A stretch of DNA of 64,000 nucleotides from Schistosoma haematobium (taxonomy: Eukaryota; Platyhelminthes; Trematoda; Strigeidida; Schistosomatidae): assembly GCF_000699445.3 (NCBI RefSeq), contig NC_067200.1, forward strand, positions 1,900,450-1,964,449. The letters are read 5' to 3'. Within the stretch, counting starts at the first letter, position 1. Each line of letters opens with the position of its first letter. Positions 11,063-22,771 of the stretch are shown one piece after another. The translations under genes were made by a program, and so were the position numbers. The notes under the pieces are model-generated. The model made no database searches and was not told the DNA's origin. It saw nothing but the letters and a program-made list of their open reading frames with translations.

Positions 11063-12206
11063 ATTTTATTTTTAATTCATTCTTACATTATATTACACAG
11101 GGATGTGAGTGAATATGGAAAGGTAACTACTACTGAATAAAATAGTACTTGAAATGGCTAAATCAAAATATGAGATTAGATCATAAAATTATTTGTTATT
11201 TGGATTGAGTTGTGTAAGTAGGTAGGTGCAGACTAGCTAACTGGAGTTAATGCGATGATATTGTAAAGAGTCTTCAGTAAAGACTTTAAGTGATATAATT
11301 CACAGAATTAATGACAATGATGCAAATGTATTCTTCTTTTTTTGTCATCATTGCTTCGGTTCATTCGTTTATTAATTGCATTCTAATTGTTTATAATACA
11401 AATTTATATTTTACTCTGAAATCATATTCCCTAAGTTTAATGCTTATGCTATTCTAGTATCTTGCTATATCAATATGGAATGACACAATGAATCGTTGGG
11501 CACCCACACACACACACACATGTTGCGTATAATTAACTGTACGTGATTGAGATCTGTTTCATTCACCATACAATATTTGGGAGTATTTTTAAACTGTCAA
11601 GTGTTAAGTTTGTATCAGTGGTAAGACAAGACGTTAACTTCATCATAGACGTGATGACATAGATATCTACTGATTTATATAGATGAAAGGTATTAGCGAA
11701 AAAAATGGGCACAAATCATATAATTAGTGTATTTATTGTGATCAATTTGTTTTATTTATCTAAAACATAATGATCTTAACATAAAAACCCTCAAAATGTC
11801 TGAATAACACTGAAGATTATAAATATTCACCATGCCTGTTGAAATGTTGTTTATAGATTTTCCAGGTATATTTTATTTAGTGCCTTTAAAAGCGCTTCAA
11901 CCGAGTTACTGGATACAGAGATTTCACATAGATGGGTTACATAAATTCTTGCTTTTCACTAATGGTATCACCCATGAGCTAAATAAGCTAAGATCCTATG
12001 CTGATCATCTGTGCTACTTTGGGATTATAATTTTTTGACGTTTCCCTGCCAGATAGATTACATGCATAGGTCAAAGACATGGGAGGTTCTCGTTCCTTAA
12101 AAAAGAAACAACCAATCACAATTTTCGGCAGTTGATCAGTAGGTATTATAGTATACAACACGATAGAAATAATGAATAAAACGTAGAATTGTGATTTACT
12201 ACTCAC
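11063..12206. other. CNOT1 intron 9, unique part
   Basis: AT-rich intron sequence with a (CA)n run at about 11506-11520. No repeat or exon recognised up to exon 9. Confidence 0.6.
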
Positions 12207-12481
12207 CATAATTGTATCCTTGTCTGTTCATCTTCATTAAATGATATTTGCAACATACTTATATCAATACAACGATGTGGCCAATAAGCAAGACAAATTA
12301 CATCAGGATATACAGAACAATACTGAAGTAAACTTAATTGTCCAAGTGAATTGTTCCATGAACGATAGAAATAATCAGCTGATATATGAAATTGATTATG
12401 ATTGAAAATAAATTGTTTAAATAAATGGAAAGATTGACGACTTGTTATCATAAATTCTGAACAATCTAATTCGTTTAAAAT
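12207..12481 (-). CDS. CNOT1: CNOT1 coding exon 9
   Basis: Codons 451-541 plus two bases. The acceptor is CATTTTCAG and the donor is TG|GTGAGT. The peptide holds ILNELDCSEF, FYRSWNNSLGQLSLLQY, VYPDVICLAYWPHRCIDI and SFNEDEQTRIQLW. These match 'ELDHPGF', 'YRPWK...GQLSFIQ', 'NP(D/E)IFCFADYP' and 'EDDNREIATW', the best conserved stretch of the CNOT1 N-terminus. Confidence 0.96.
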
Positions 12482-12749
12482 CTGAAAATGGAATTGGAAA
12501 AACAATCATAGGTACATGTGTTAAGAGTAGAGACAATAGTAGTAATAACAATAATAAGTAAAAAAAAAGTGAAGAAATACTCTTCCTTTCAATTGCTTTT
12601 CAAATGGTGTATGAGGTTGTGGAGATTGTTGAATTTTATTGAGACCACAAACCAATCTAAGTTAGACAACTATTGAAAACTGGAAGCCCTCAACGGCTGT
12701 TTTGTAATAGTATGGAACTAGTCAGTAGACTCGTACACCACTGGACTCC

Positions 12750-12960
12750 GGTTCATTGGTTTAGAGATTAGTAGTTAACGCCCGAGACCGAAGACCCTGG
12801 GTTCGATTCCCAGCCTCAGAGCCGTAGATGTGCATTGGTGAGGAGTCCCATGCTAGTACTAAACAACCATCCGGTGCTGCAAAGTCTCCGAAACTTGTTT
12901 AGATTAGATCGTTTCGTGATAAAAAAGAACTAAACTCCAGCAGACAATTCAACTTGGCAA
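12750..12960 (+). mobile_element. Sm-alpha-type SINE
   Basis: The tRNA-like head has B box GGTTCGATTCC at 12800-12810. The hammerhead-like segment TGAGGAGTCCCATGCTAG is at 12839-12856, but GAAAC has become TAAAC. The 3' part is diverged. CNOT1 intron 8. Confidence 0.8.
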
Positions 12961-13164
12961 TGTTGTTGTGATGAAAAACAGAATATATATTCATGTGGTT
13001 GTTGGTGACTAATTTCGCTAGGTAATTCTTACCAGAGTTCTAATGAAAACCTATGATTAGTGGAGTTCAACCATATCAGGCATAAGATGAATATCACTAA
13101 TGAATATGAATGATGATAACACAATATCGTGAATTGATTTTAGTTAAAACAGTAAATCACTATA

Positions 13165-13340
13165 TATTAGCTTAGTCCTCTAAAGGTGATGAGAGTGCTG
13201 TAAAGCCTAAAGCTTCTGAGTTTCATACTTGATGGGGTTGTGGATATAGACTACTGAGGAGTCACATACTTGATAAGAAGGCTATCACGGTGCTTCTTGA
13301 CTTTCAAAGATGGCCTAACTAAAGTCAATTCGTGATGTAA
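13165..13340 (+). mobile_element. Sm-alpha-type SINE, old copy
   Basis: Weak tRNA-like head, then CTGAGGAGTCACATACTTGA at 13254-13273 (a hammerhead 5' core with its stem II partner decayed), then GTGCTTCTTGACTTTC matching the SINE 3' part. Clearly inactive. Confidence 0.65.
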
Positions 13341-14250
13341 ATTACAAAGCTAAACGTTCTTTGCAAGCCTCTGTATTAAAATGTATTTAGTACTACTCTT
13401 GTACACAGAAAATTGGTTGATAACATAGTGTATGTGGTGTAATTAATTTGATATTAACAGACTCCTTAGTTGGAATACTAAGTCTATCTAGGATGCAGAT
13501 TAGATGTTAACAGTGAGGAATACCACATGTTCCAATTAACAATGTGGTTTTTTTTTCATGTATCAAGTATAAAGTTGCAAACACTGAATTTCCCAGTCAT
13601 TAGGGGCATATAAATGTAATTGAATTCCACTTACATATATATGTTTAAGAATTTGTATGCTGACGTGATATATAGGTAGCGTACATAGAAACGCTGAAGA
13701 TAAAATTGTAAATCCTTCTACTGAATAACAATAGTTTAAACACTACTTACACATGTTTATGAGTAGTAACTAACACAAGGTAAACAAATTTCCACAAGTA
13801 CCGAACAACTCATCGTCTTTGAGTAGCATGTGTTTCGACTGAGTCAAGATCGGTCATATCAAGTGATTTATAATACATAATCACCTACTAAAGTAACAAA
13901 ATAGGCAAGCGAAGTGGATGATACGGACGAACAAACCAGAAAAGAAGTAGTAATTGAAAGCCAAATGCTTTAACCATCATTGGATGAGTTAGTCTTCATT
14001 ATACCCTCACAGTATATTACCCAATTATATAGTTTCATTATAAGCATAGTTTTATTGAACTATAACACAGAATTCATAACTTGGATATACAATTAATAAC
14101 TCTTAATATCATTCATTTTTATCGAAACCGGGCTTGAAACAAACTATATGAGGGCTAATAATGTAATAATCCCTAAGCTAATCAGACCGAAATACACAGT
14201 ACATTGGAGCACATATCAAGACATTGTGCTTCACATAAATTCAACAAGGT

Positions 14251-14275
14251 TTTACACACACACACACACACACAC
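14251..14275 (+). repeat. (CA)n microsatellite near CNOT1 exon 8
   Basis: About ten CA units, 37-60 bp past the exon 8 donor on the gene strand, where it reads as (UG)n in the pre-mRNA. Confidence 0.9.
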
Positions 14276-14311
14276 ATACGCATACAGTGAAAATCAATTA
14301 TTGTCACTTAC

Positions 14312-14409
14312 TATAGTTAGTTGTATATTTGGATTTAATTCATAAAGAACAGTGAAAAAGTTGTCTATATTCCATGATGACGACAATACTGATGGGGTAT
14401 TTAATTCAT
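14312..14409 (-). CDS. CNOT1: CNOT1 coding exon 8
   Basis: Two bases finish codon 418, then codons 419-450, ending in phase 0. The acceptor is AATATCTAG and the donor is ATA|GTAAGT. The peptide contains SWNIDNFFTVLYELNPNIQL, matching the 'WNVE.....L.ELNP...' block of CNOT1. The exon was found because exons 7 and 9 did not join in frame. A (CA)n run lies within 40 bp of the donor. Confidence 0.88.
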
Positions 14410-14911
14410 CTAGATATTATAAGAAAAACATTTATTAAATGTGAAAATGTAAAAGAATTAAGAATAATGAGATTTCACAATAATAGTAACAATGAACCAC
14501 AGTGAGTGAATAAATAACTTTATGAGTGTACATGTTATTTTTTCTATCAAATATACTTGATTTATTATTTCTGTAGCGAGTGCAGCAGCAGCCTCAGCAG
14601 CAGTAGTTCTCAACATACACAAAGGAAAAAGCAAGATTCTCCGATACAACACAGCATGCACTTGACCGTAGCTGCTACCTTGACGCGGTGATCGGGCTAG
14701 CCTATCGTGATGACCCAACCGAGCTATATTGGCTGGAACATATGTTCCTGTAGGTTCTACCATGCCAGGCAGGTCGATTGGAGAACGGTAAGACTAAAAG
14801 CACCAACTCAAGGTCTGAGGGCGAAGTCTTACTGCTGACTGTAGATGGGTGTGACACCAGTAAGGTGTTTCCCTCGGACAACCAGCATCTGCAGCGATGC
14901 TGCCTTCTCAC

Positions 14912-15420
14912 TGTTATATCCGAGTGGAGATTAAATTACAGGTAACTTCCGAGGACTATTCATGGACTAATATTCTATAAATATTCTTATTGTATAACTA
15001 CTCAACAATTACACTATGTATATTTATATTCCTTTTATGATAAGCTTTATTTTGACCTATAATTTATTATTGTACGATTTACGGTTCTTAAGTTATGTTC
15101 AGTTTATTAACTACTGCCTCCCACATTCACAGCCACTTCTTGGGCTTATTTGTGTATAAATATTATTTCCTATTTTATGGTACGTGATTGATATATAAAC
15201 CAAGTATGCCTGAAATAAACGATCTGCTCTGATTCGGAAGCTGGTATCTTGTTCTGGACTGAAGTGGAAGGGCTCGTAGGACATAGGACCAATAAGGACG
15301 CTAAACTGCCCACACCGGTTGAACGTCATTGGTTGGCCTAGTGTGAAGATTCGTATAAGTCGTATTCGGATTGGTAGATAAATCGCGTGATAGAAAAGTC
15401 AGACATCCAAGGTCATAACA
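14912..15420 (+). mobile_element. gypsy-like LTR, 509 bp, inserted in the family A leader
   Basis: Begins TGTTATATCCGAG and ends AGGTCATAACA; homologous to the solo LTR at 1995-2527 but shorter by two small deletions. The whole insertion runs to 15526 because two 53-bp units follow. CTCAC is found directly before (14907-14911) and after (15527-15531) the whole block, so it integrated as, or was reduced to, a single unit. It contains TATATAAACC and AATAAACGATCTG. Confidence 0.93.
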
Positions 15421-15526
15421 ATTGGCGACGGGGTGGAGAAAAGTTTTGAACCCTCAACTTCAAGGTCATAACAATTGGCGACGGGGTGGAGAAAAGTTTT
15501 GATCCCTCAACTTCAAGGTCATAACA
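15421..15526 (+). repeat. two 53-bp tandem units after the LTR
   Basis: 15421-15473 and 15474-15526 differ at one base (GAACCC versus GATCCC). Each begins ATTGGCGACGGGGTGGAG, which looks like the primer-binding site and leader that follow an LTR, and ends CAAGGTCATAACA, the same 13 bases that end the LTR. They lie inside the 5-bp target duplication of the LTR block. Confidence 0.92.
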
Positions 15527-18500
15527 CTCACAAGGAAGGAAGCGGTTAGAAAAGGTCAACCCTAAAACTGTCACGCCTCACCTTACCTCACAGATCTCCG
15601 TCTCCGGCGGTAAGGCCCCTTGAAGAACGGAGATAACACATTAAAAACCTCCCACGAAAACGCCGTGCGCGACCGGCCTCAAGCAGTTGTCCCTTGGGCT
15701 CTGCGGTCACGCTCCCAGGTCGACAAGGCCAACATTAATCCAACTTCCTCTTCAGGTTCCTCAAGAAATACCCTTCCACGGTGTGGGCAGCCGGGAAATG
15801 ACATCAGCCCTCATACGCGTAACAGAACACGAGACCAAGTTGGTAACATTCAAATCCTTCCTACACCTACTAATACCACTTTTATCTCCCCGACTAACTC
15901 TTCTCACCCTTTATCACCTCACACCTCTAGGACAGACGATTCGCGTACGCGGAACGTTATTCCTGGTCTCCTGAAACTACGCTCTAAACTACACGTAGGA
16001 GCTTTAAACGTCCGAACACTGTGCCAAATAGGACAATAGGCTTCCTTAGCTAGGACTTTAGAATCTCGCGCCATCGGTGTTCTGCGTCTACGAAACGCGC
16101 ATACAGGATCCGAGTAGCGTCATTCATTTGACCTCACTATGTCAAAATAAAGAACCAAGACGATTCACAATTCGTGTATCTGGAAGCCCTGATTCTGCTT
16201 CCCGTGGCCTCGCCGGCGTAGGTATAGCATTGAGTCCTAGGGCAGAACTAGCTCTCTTAGAGTGGACCTCAGTAGACAGTCGTTTGTGCGCTATCCGACT
16301 AAACGGAACAGTAAGAAGCCGAAAAGATAGGGACACTCGTCGTTGCCTCTTCGTCGTCTCTGCCTATTCTCCCACTGACTGCAGCTCAGATGATGTAAAA
16401 GATGAGGTAGGTAAACTCAGCGAAAGGGAAAGACACCTGAGTGGATCTTATGGTGTCGTGGCTCAAAGAACAGATAATGGCAACCGTCTGTTGCAGATAT
16501 GCTCAGATAACCGCCTGTTCCTTGCAAATACTAACTTTAAGTATAAGCAAAAACACCTTTTAACATGGTGACCCCCTAATTCGTCCCAACATTGGACCCA
16601 AATAGATCACATCGCTATCAGCCACCGATGGAGGGGCTCGATAGAAGACTGTCGCTCATTCTGGAGCACATGCTTAGATCATGCTCTAGTGCGTGCTCAT
16701 ATTTTTCTGCGTCTTACTGGACGTAGGAAAGACGCTACAAGGAAACCTTTTAGGGCCCTACCGAATGATAGTCAAGCTAGGAATATATTTCAGGAACAAC
16801 TAGGAAAACAGTTAGACAGCCATGTAGGTGATGCCCACCCCGAGGCGGCATGGAATGATATCCGAAGAGCTGTGGAAACAGCAGTGATATCTACTAGTAC
16901 GGTAAACCAGAAGGTTAGAGAGAAACACTGGATCTTAGCAGCATCCCCTGCACTGATAGATGCTCGAAAACCCATTCCATCTGGTTCTCAACATAACGAA
17001 GAGCGGAGTCAGCTTAAGCGCAAGCTGACAAGAAGCCTACGCAATGATCGTGAACAGTGGTGGGCAGCGAAAGCAAGAGAGATGGAAAAGGCAGCGGCAA
17101 TAGGTAATAGCAGACAATTGTTCAGACTCGTTAAGGAAAATAGAATTAGGAACCCAACCGTTAGCCAAACAATCTCAGAGAAAGATGGACATATTATTCA
17201 TTCTCAATCCAGGAGATTGGATCGATGGGCAGAACACTTTAGGGATCAGTTCAACTGGCCTACAGCCACGCTTCGATTTCCCACGATCTCTAGTCAACCT
17301 GGATGGCAAGTTAGTGTAGGTCCTCCGTCCCTTTACGAAGTTGAAAAAGCCATAGGAAATCTGAAACGAGGGAGAGCAGCAGGCCCTGACAGGTTTACTC
17401 CTGAGATTTTTAAGGATGGTGGTTCAGTATTAACAGTGAGATTAACTGAGGTCTTAGGTAGAATTTGGGAACTGGTTGTATAGACAAGATATTCACAATA
17501 CATCAGGTTTTAAAACATAGACACACATCCAGACGCCCCGTAATAATACTATTTCTCGACCTTAAGGCGTCATCCGACTCTGTTGATCGTGAGGTTCTAT
17601 GGCAGTGTTTGTCACTGAAAGGAGTACCAAAGAAGTAAATTAACTTTGTGAAGGCTCTCTACTCGAACACAACTGGTCACGTGAAAGCTTATGGCGAACT
17701 GTCATCAGAATTGATTACCGCAAGTGGTGTTCGTCAGGGCTGTCCACTCTCTCCATTCTTGTTTAACTTTGTCGTTGACGTGCTTTTAGAGATAACACTC
17801 TCCTCATCTAAATGTCCAGGGGTTGAATTTCTACCGACAGATTCACTTGTTGACCTGGAATATGCTGATGACATAGTTCTATTTGGTGAAGACGCTGACA
17901 AAATGCAGTCTTCTGACCACTCTAAGTAACAATCCAAGCATGTTCAGCATGCGATTCTCTTCCTCGAAATGCAAAATATTGCTTCAGGATTCAGTTGCAT
18001 CGACAGTCGACTGCTTCACTTATCTTGGAAGTCTCATCAGCCCTTCTGGTCTGGTGTGTGACGAAATCTCAGCACGCATACAGAAGGCTCGACTAGCTTT
18101 TGCCAACTTGAGTCATTTATGGCGTAGGCGAGATATCCGTCTATCAACCAAAGGACGTGTTTACTGCGCAGCAGTTCGTTCCGTCCTACTTTATGGCAGT
18201 GAAACATAACCAGTAAGAGTAGAGGATATCCGTAGGTTACTAGTATTCGATCATAGGTGTCTTCGAAACATTGCTCGTATATCATGGGACCATCGAGTAA
18301 GTAACACAGTTGTTAGGAAACGCGTACTAGGTAAGGATGGCAAATCCATTAATGAAGTAGTGAAACTTCATCAGTTGAGATGACTGGGACACGTGTTACG
18401 TATGCCCAACAACTGACTATCTCGACGTGCGATGTTCAATGGTATAGGAGTGAATTGAAAGAAAGCTAGAGGCAGCCAGACCAAAACATGTCACAAATCT

Positions 18501-19689
18501 ATGAAGTCACTGACAAGTGGACTGAGTCATGTTGGTACGCGTAAACTATCTGGTTGGGGACCGCGAGATGATAGCAACCGATGATTAGAGACCTTGAATG
18601 ACATGGCTGAAAATCGTTTGCAATGGCGCAGGTGCAGATCCACACTTTGTGTTCTCCCAAATTCTAATCTTCTGAATTCTTCATGTCCTTTTCTTTTTTC
18701 TCTTTCCAAATTTATTTAACCGTATTATACTACTTGAATAACATCTTCAAACCCTAATGTTTCCGATTACGGCTTATACTCTCACTATCTCTACCACTAT
18801 GGGATTTGAATCGACAATTACATCTCTGTGCTAATGTGGTATGTCAACTCGAACTGATTTATGTACGTACGAAGTTCTACGTTGTTACTGACTGACTGAC
18901 TGACACAGCATGCACCAATCCAATCACAATTGACGGAAACGATTTGAAAGATGTAAAAGCCTTTACATATCTGAGCAACATCATTGATGAACACGGTGGA
19001 TCTGATGCAGACGTGAATGCACGGAACGGCAAAACAAGAGCAAGATATCTACAATTGAAGAACATCTAGAACTCAAAACAACTCTCTGTCAACCAACACC
19101 AAGTTCAGAACTTTCAATACAAATGTCAAGACAGTTCTACAGTATGGGGCGGAAACTTGGAGAACTACGCGAAACATGATCCAGAAGATACAAGTGTTTA
19201 TTAACAGTTGTCTACGCAAAATATTTCGGATCCGTTGGCCAGACACTATCAGCAACAACTTACTGTGGGAGAGAACAAACAAGAATGCAGTGGAGGAAAA
19301 AATCAGGTAGAAGCGCTGGAAGTGGATAGGACACACATCGAAGAAAGCATTCAACTGTGTCACAAGGCAAGCCCTCACATGGAATCCTCAAGGCCAAAAG
19401 AAATGAGGAAGACCAAATAACACATTAGGCCAAGAAATGGAGACAGGCATAAGAAAAATGAACAAAAATTGGATAGAACTAGATAGGAAAGCCCATGACA
19501 GAGTGGGTTGGAGAATGCTGGTTGGCGGCCTATGCTCCATTGGGAGTAACAGGTGTAGGTAAGTAAGTAGTAGAGAGGGGGAAGTAACAAACCAGAACAG
19601 TGAAAAAAGTACTTGTGATAGTAAATGCACAGGAATAACTAAAAGAAAAAAATTGTAGTACAAAGTAAATTATAAGCATATTCCTGAAG

Positions 19690-20097
19690 AATTTTTTTAT
19701 ATGAAGGAGAGTAGAGTACCATCCAGTGGAATCGCTAGACGCTTAATAGACAGTGAATATCACATATAATTAAAAAGGAACGAATCACTTATTATTCCAC
19801 TTTTAAGGGCTAGTGTCATCCAGCATTTTTTAAAAATCTTACCTTCAACAGAACAGAAAGTATGATAAACCTGATATTACCATTGTAAAATGATCATAAT
19901 GGTGTAACTTTCGCTTATTGCACAATCTCTTTATTGTATTTTTATGTAAGTAATAAAAATTGTATACTACCTACTATCAGTTCTGACTATCTGATTCTCT
20001 TGTTCATTTCCCTTCCAGATTTAATCACACCCTAGCAAAGCAAACAACAAAGTGAAGTGTAACACATGATCGTATATATATATATTCCATTTTGAAT
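19690..20097. other. CNOT1 intron 7, unique part
   Basis: AT-rich intron sequence between two SR2-like copies. No exon or repeat recognised. Confidence 0.5.
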
Positions 20098-20395
20098 TAT
20101 TTTTTCCTGGTTAGCGTTTTTTAGCGAGTTAGTTTTCTACGGGATCGATACATATTGAAGAAAGCACCCAAACTGAGTCACGAGGCAAGCGCTCACATGA
20201 AACCCTCAAGGCCAAAGGAAAACAGAAAGATCAAAGAACACATTACATTGAGAAATGGGGACAGACATGAGAAAAATGAACAATAATTGGATAGAACTGG
20301 AAAGGAAGGTCGAGGAAAGAGTGGGTTGTAGAATGCCGGTCGGCAACCTATGCTCCATTAGGAGTAACAAGCGTAAGTAAGTAAAAAGTAATATA
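20098..20395 (+). mobile_element. SR2-like LINE, short copy with inverted 5' leader
   Basis: 20098-20148 matches the antisense of the SR2-like 5' leader (GGTTAGCGTTTTTTAGCGAG). From about 20150 the sequence is sense and 3'-terminal (GAAGAAAGCACCC through GGAGTAACAAGCGTAAGTAAG). The body is missing. This is the layout expected from twin priming during insertion. Confidence 0.75.
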
Positions 20396-20549
20396 TTCCA
20401 TTTTAATTCTTGTTCTGATATGGGAAGAGTCAAGTGATGTATTATGTCGAAGGAATAATAGACAATAGGACATAATGGTACACAATACACAGATGATGAC
20501 ATAGAAAACATGATTTAAAAAAAGAGCAAAATTTACAACAATCACTCAC

Positions 20550-20767
20550 CTGACTGTTTATCTTCTGAACCACATTGTTTATCATTATCATCATAACGGA
20601 ATATTGTATTATTGTAAAATGTAGTATTATCATTCGAGTTACTACGGTTTGTTTTATTCAATTGTCCATCAGTAGTTCGAAGAAATAAACATAAACACTT
20701 GGCAATAGCTAACGGATTCAAATCGTCCACATCAAAATTACACAATACTGAACGGGTTGACTCTAGA
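20550..20767 (-). CDS. CNOT1: CNOT1 coding exon 7
   Basis: One base finishes codon 345, then codons 346-417, then one base. The acceptor is TTTTACAG and the donor is G|GTGAGT. The conserved part is LNPLAIAKCLCLFLRTT, matching 'A.QVARVLGMMART'. The rest is an Asn/Asp-rich low-complexity tract longer than the vertebrate linker. The following intron (14410-20549) holds the nested transposons. Confidence 0.9.
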
Positions 20768-21382
20768 CTGTAAAAATAAGAAATTCAAACTATATATTTT
20801 CAGCAATTTATTTACAATATTTTTAAGAAAAGTTTATTAAAAAAAAACGGTTTGGTAATCAGAAGAAAAAAACACAACATAAGGACAAGTACAGATTGAC
20901 TTGATGTGGTTTGAAAGTAGTCGGCAAGACCATCTTGAAACAAGGTTTCATATTAGATAGCAAACATAGGGGCCTGAAAACTACAAACTATGTAACTTGA
21001 GTTATCTGGATTTGAATCTCACGGACAGGATTAATCACCTTAGGATTACACACATATTGAAGTATATCAACTAGTATGAAATCTAGGTTGAACAGGCTTG
21101 TTTCATGTTCACTACCTTCATTCACCTAATATCAGAATATATATATATAGTGCATAGAATGTGTCGAAACACTTAGACTAGTGGTCATGTTGTAACTTAA
21201 TCACTAAAATTCGACGAATACTAAGATGGAATTAAATAAATAGGATATCGGTTATATTAATAATTGAGGATAGATCAAAATAAATACGGATTTATGCATA
21301 CATATGTTGATATATGATTATTTCAAAGAACTACTAAAATCATCACAAGGTGGTAAATCAAGTTGTTAGTTGAATTAGAAGC

Positions 21383-21515
21383 AGTCAGTCAGTAACAACG
21401 TAGAACTTCGTACGTACGTACATCAGTTCGAGTTGCCACACCACATTAACACAGAGATACAATTGTCGATTCAAATCCCGTAGTGGTAGAGGTAATAAGA
21501 GTGTAAGCGATTTAA
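21383..21515 (-). mobile_element. RTE-like LINE (family A) 3'UTR fragment
   Basis: Begins on the plus strand with (CAGT)n and AACAACGTAGAACTTCG followed by (TACG)n, the antisense of the family A 3' end; about 130 bp only. CNOT1 intron 6, same orientation as the gene. Confidence 0.88.
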
Positions 21516-21747
21516 TTATGTAATCATCAAATACAATAACTTCAAATCATTTGCATCATTCACTTATTTGTCTTCAATGAGATGAGAATTAAATTTTTTT
21601 ATCCAAATTCAATCTATGTTAACTCTGATAATTGATCATCATCTACAGTCAAGAGTGTAATTGATTGTGATAATGATATTATTTAGTTAGAAATGATGCA
21701 AAATATCATCACATTTTGTGAGATGTGATATAGAATCTGACACAAGT

Positions 21748-22560
21748 TTCAGTCAGTCAGTCAGTAACGACGTAGAACTTCGTATGTACGTACATAAATC
21801 AGTTCGAGTTGCCATACCACATATTAGCATAGAGATACAGTTGTTGATTGAAATCCCGTAGTGGTACAGATAGTAAGAGTATAATCAGTAATCGGGAAGA
21901 TTAGGGTTTGAACATGTTATTCAAGGAGTATAATCCAGTGAAACAAATTTGGAAAAAGAAAAAAGAAAAGCACATGAAGAATTCAGAAGATTAGAATTTG
22001 GGAGAACACAAAGTGTGGATCTGCACCTGCGCCATTGCAAACTATTTTCAGCCATGTCATTCAAGGTCTCTAACTATCGGTTGCTATCATCTCGTGGTCC
22101 CCAACCAGATAGTCTACACCTACCAACATGACTCAGTCCACTTGTCAGTGACTTCATGGATTTGTGCCATGTTTTGGTCTGGCTGCCTCTAGCTTTCTTT
22201 CAATCCACTCCTATACCATTGAACATGGCACGTCGACGCAGTCAGTTGTTTGGCATACATAAAACGTGTCCCAATCATCTCAACTGATGAAGTTTCACTA
22301 CTTCATTAATGGATTTGCCATCCTTATCTAGTACCCGTTTCCTAACAACAGCATTACTCAGTCGGTGATCACAGCATATACGAGCAATGTTTCGAAGACA
22401 TCTATGATCGAATACTAGTAGCCTACGAATATCCTCTACTCTTACTGGTCATGTTTCACTGCCAAAAAGTAGGACGGAATGAACTGCTGCGCATTAAACA
22501 CGTCCTGTGGTTGATAGACGGATATCTCACGTCCGCCATAAATGAGGCAAGTTGGCACAA
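21748..22560 (-). mobile_element. RTE-like LINE (family A), 3' half
   Basis: The 3' tail (CAGT)n at 21752 is followed by the 3'UTR and C-terminal ORF up to 22560, where similarity stops at the FANL block (TGCCAACTTGCC on the minus strand). Broken by several stops. The same start point is seen in the copies at 62.29 and 63.95 kb. Confidence 0.88.
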
Positions 22561-22771
22561 GGGTACAAGCAATTCAAGTTATTACATCATATTACCACAA
22601 ATAAATGAAACTCTCAGGGCATCTATCAAATATCTGCAAAATTATTAATATACCATGACAAGTTCATTTTGATTTGTGTAAATGACAAATAACATATTTC
22701 TTTTTTTGGGGGGGGGGCAACAACTGACTTGAAGGACAAAATATGTATAGGGTTGTGAAGATCACTAAGGT

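Larger units (their letters stand above)
14662..18902 (+). mobile_element. RTE-like LINE (family A), near full length, nested
   Basis: 5' leader from 14662 (TTGACCGTAGCTGCTACC) interrupted by an LTR insertion at 14912-15526. Then come a proline/serine-rich N-terminal ORF part, an AP-endonuclease-like domain (LHVGALNVRTLCQIGQ, LFVVSAYSPTD), a connector, and a reverse transcriptase with VRQGCPLSPFLFNF and LEYADDIVLFG (YADD at 17861-17872). The C-terminal part and the 3'UTR end in (ACTG)n at about 18880-18902. A 13-bp target duplication flanks it. The ORF is inactive: TAG at 16037, frame changes near 16075 and 16570, TAG at 17481-17483, TAA at 17637-17639, and the segment with the expected GDFN motif is deleted near 16430. 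Confidence 0.93.
14578..19572 (+). mobile_element. SR2-like RTE LINE copy, split by a nested family A insertion
   Basis: Left part 14578-14661 encodes the AAASAAAVVLNIHKGKSKI block of the SR2-like RT. Right part 18903-19572 resumes at the same point (ACACAGCATGCAC) and runs to the 3' end CAGGTGTAGGTAAGTAAGTA. Between them lies the family A element, with ACACAGCATGCAC repeated on both sides (14649-14661 and 18903-18915) as its target duplication. The SR2-like ORF is broken by stops. Located in CNOT1 intron 7, antisense to the gene. Confidence 0.93.

Noticed and set aside
11506..11520. CRISPR-like or other regular arrays
   Set aside because: Only simple microsatellites and the 2 x 53-bp unit were seen; no spaced direct repeats.
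15620..16039. A 139-codon plus-strand frame as a host gene
   Set aside because: It is the proline/serine-rich N-terminal part of the family A LINE ORF; the same start (RPQAVVPW) is in the leader copy at 55.1 kb.
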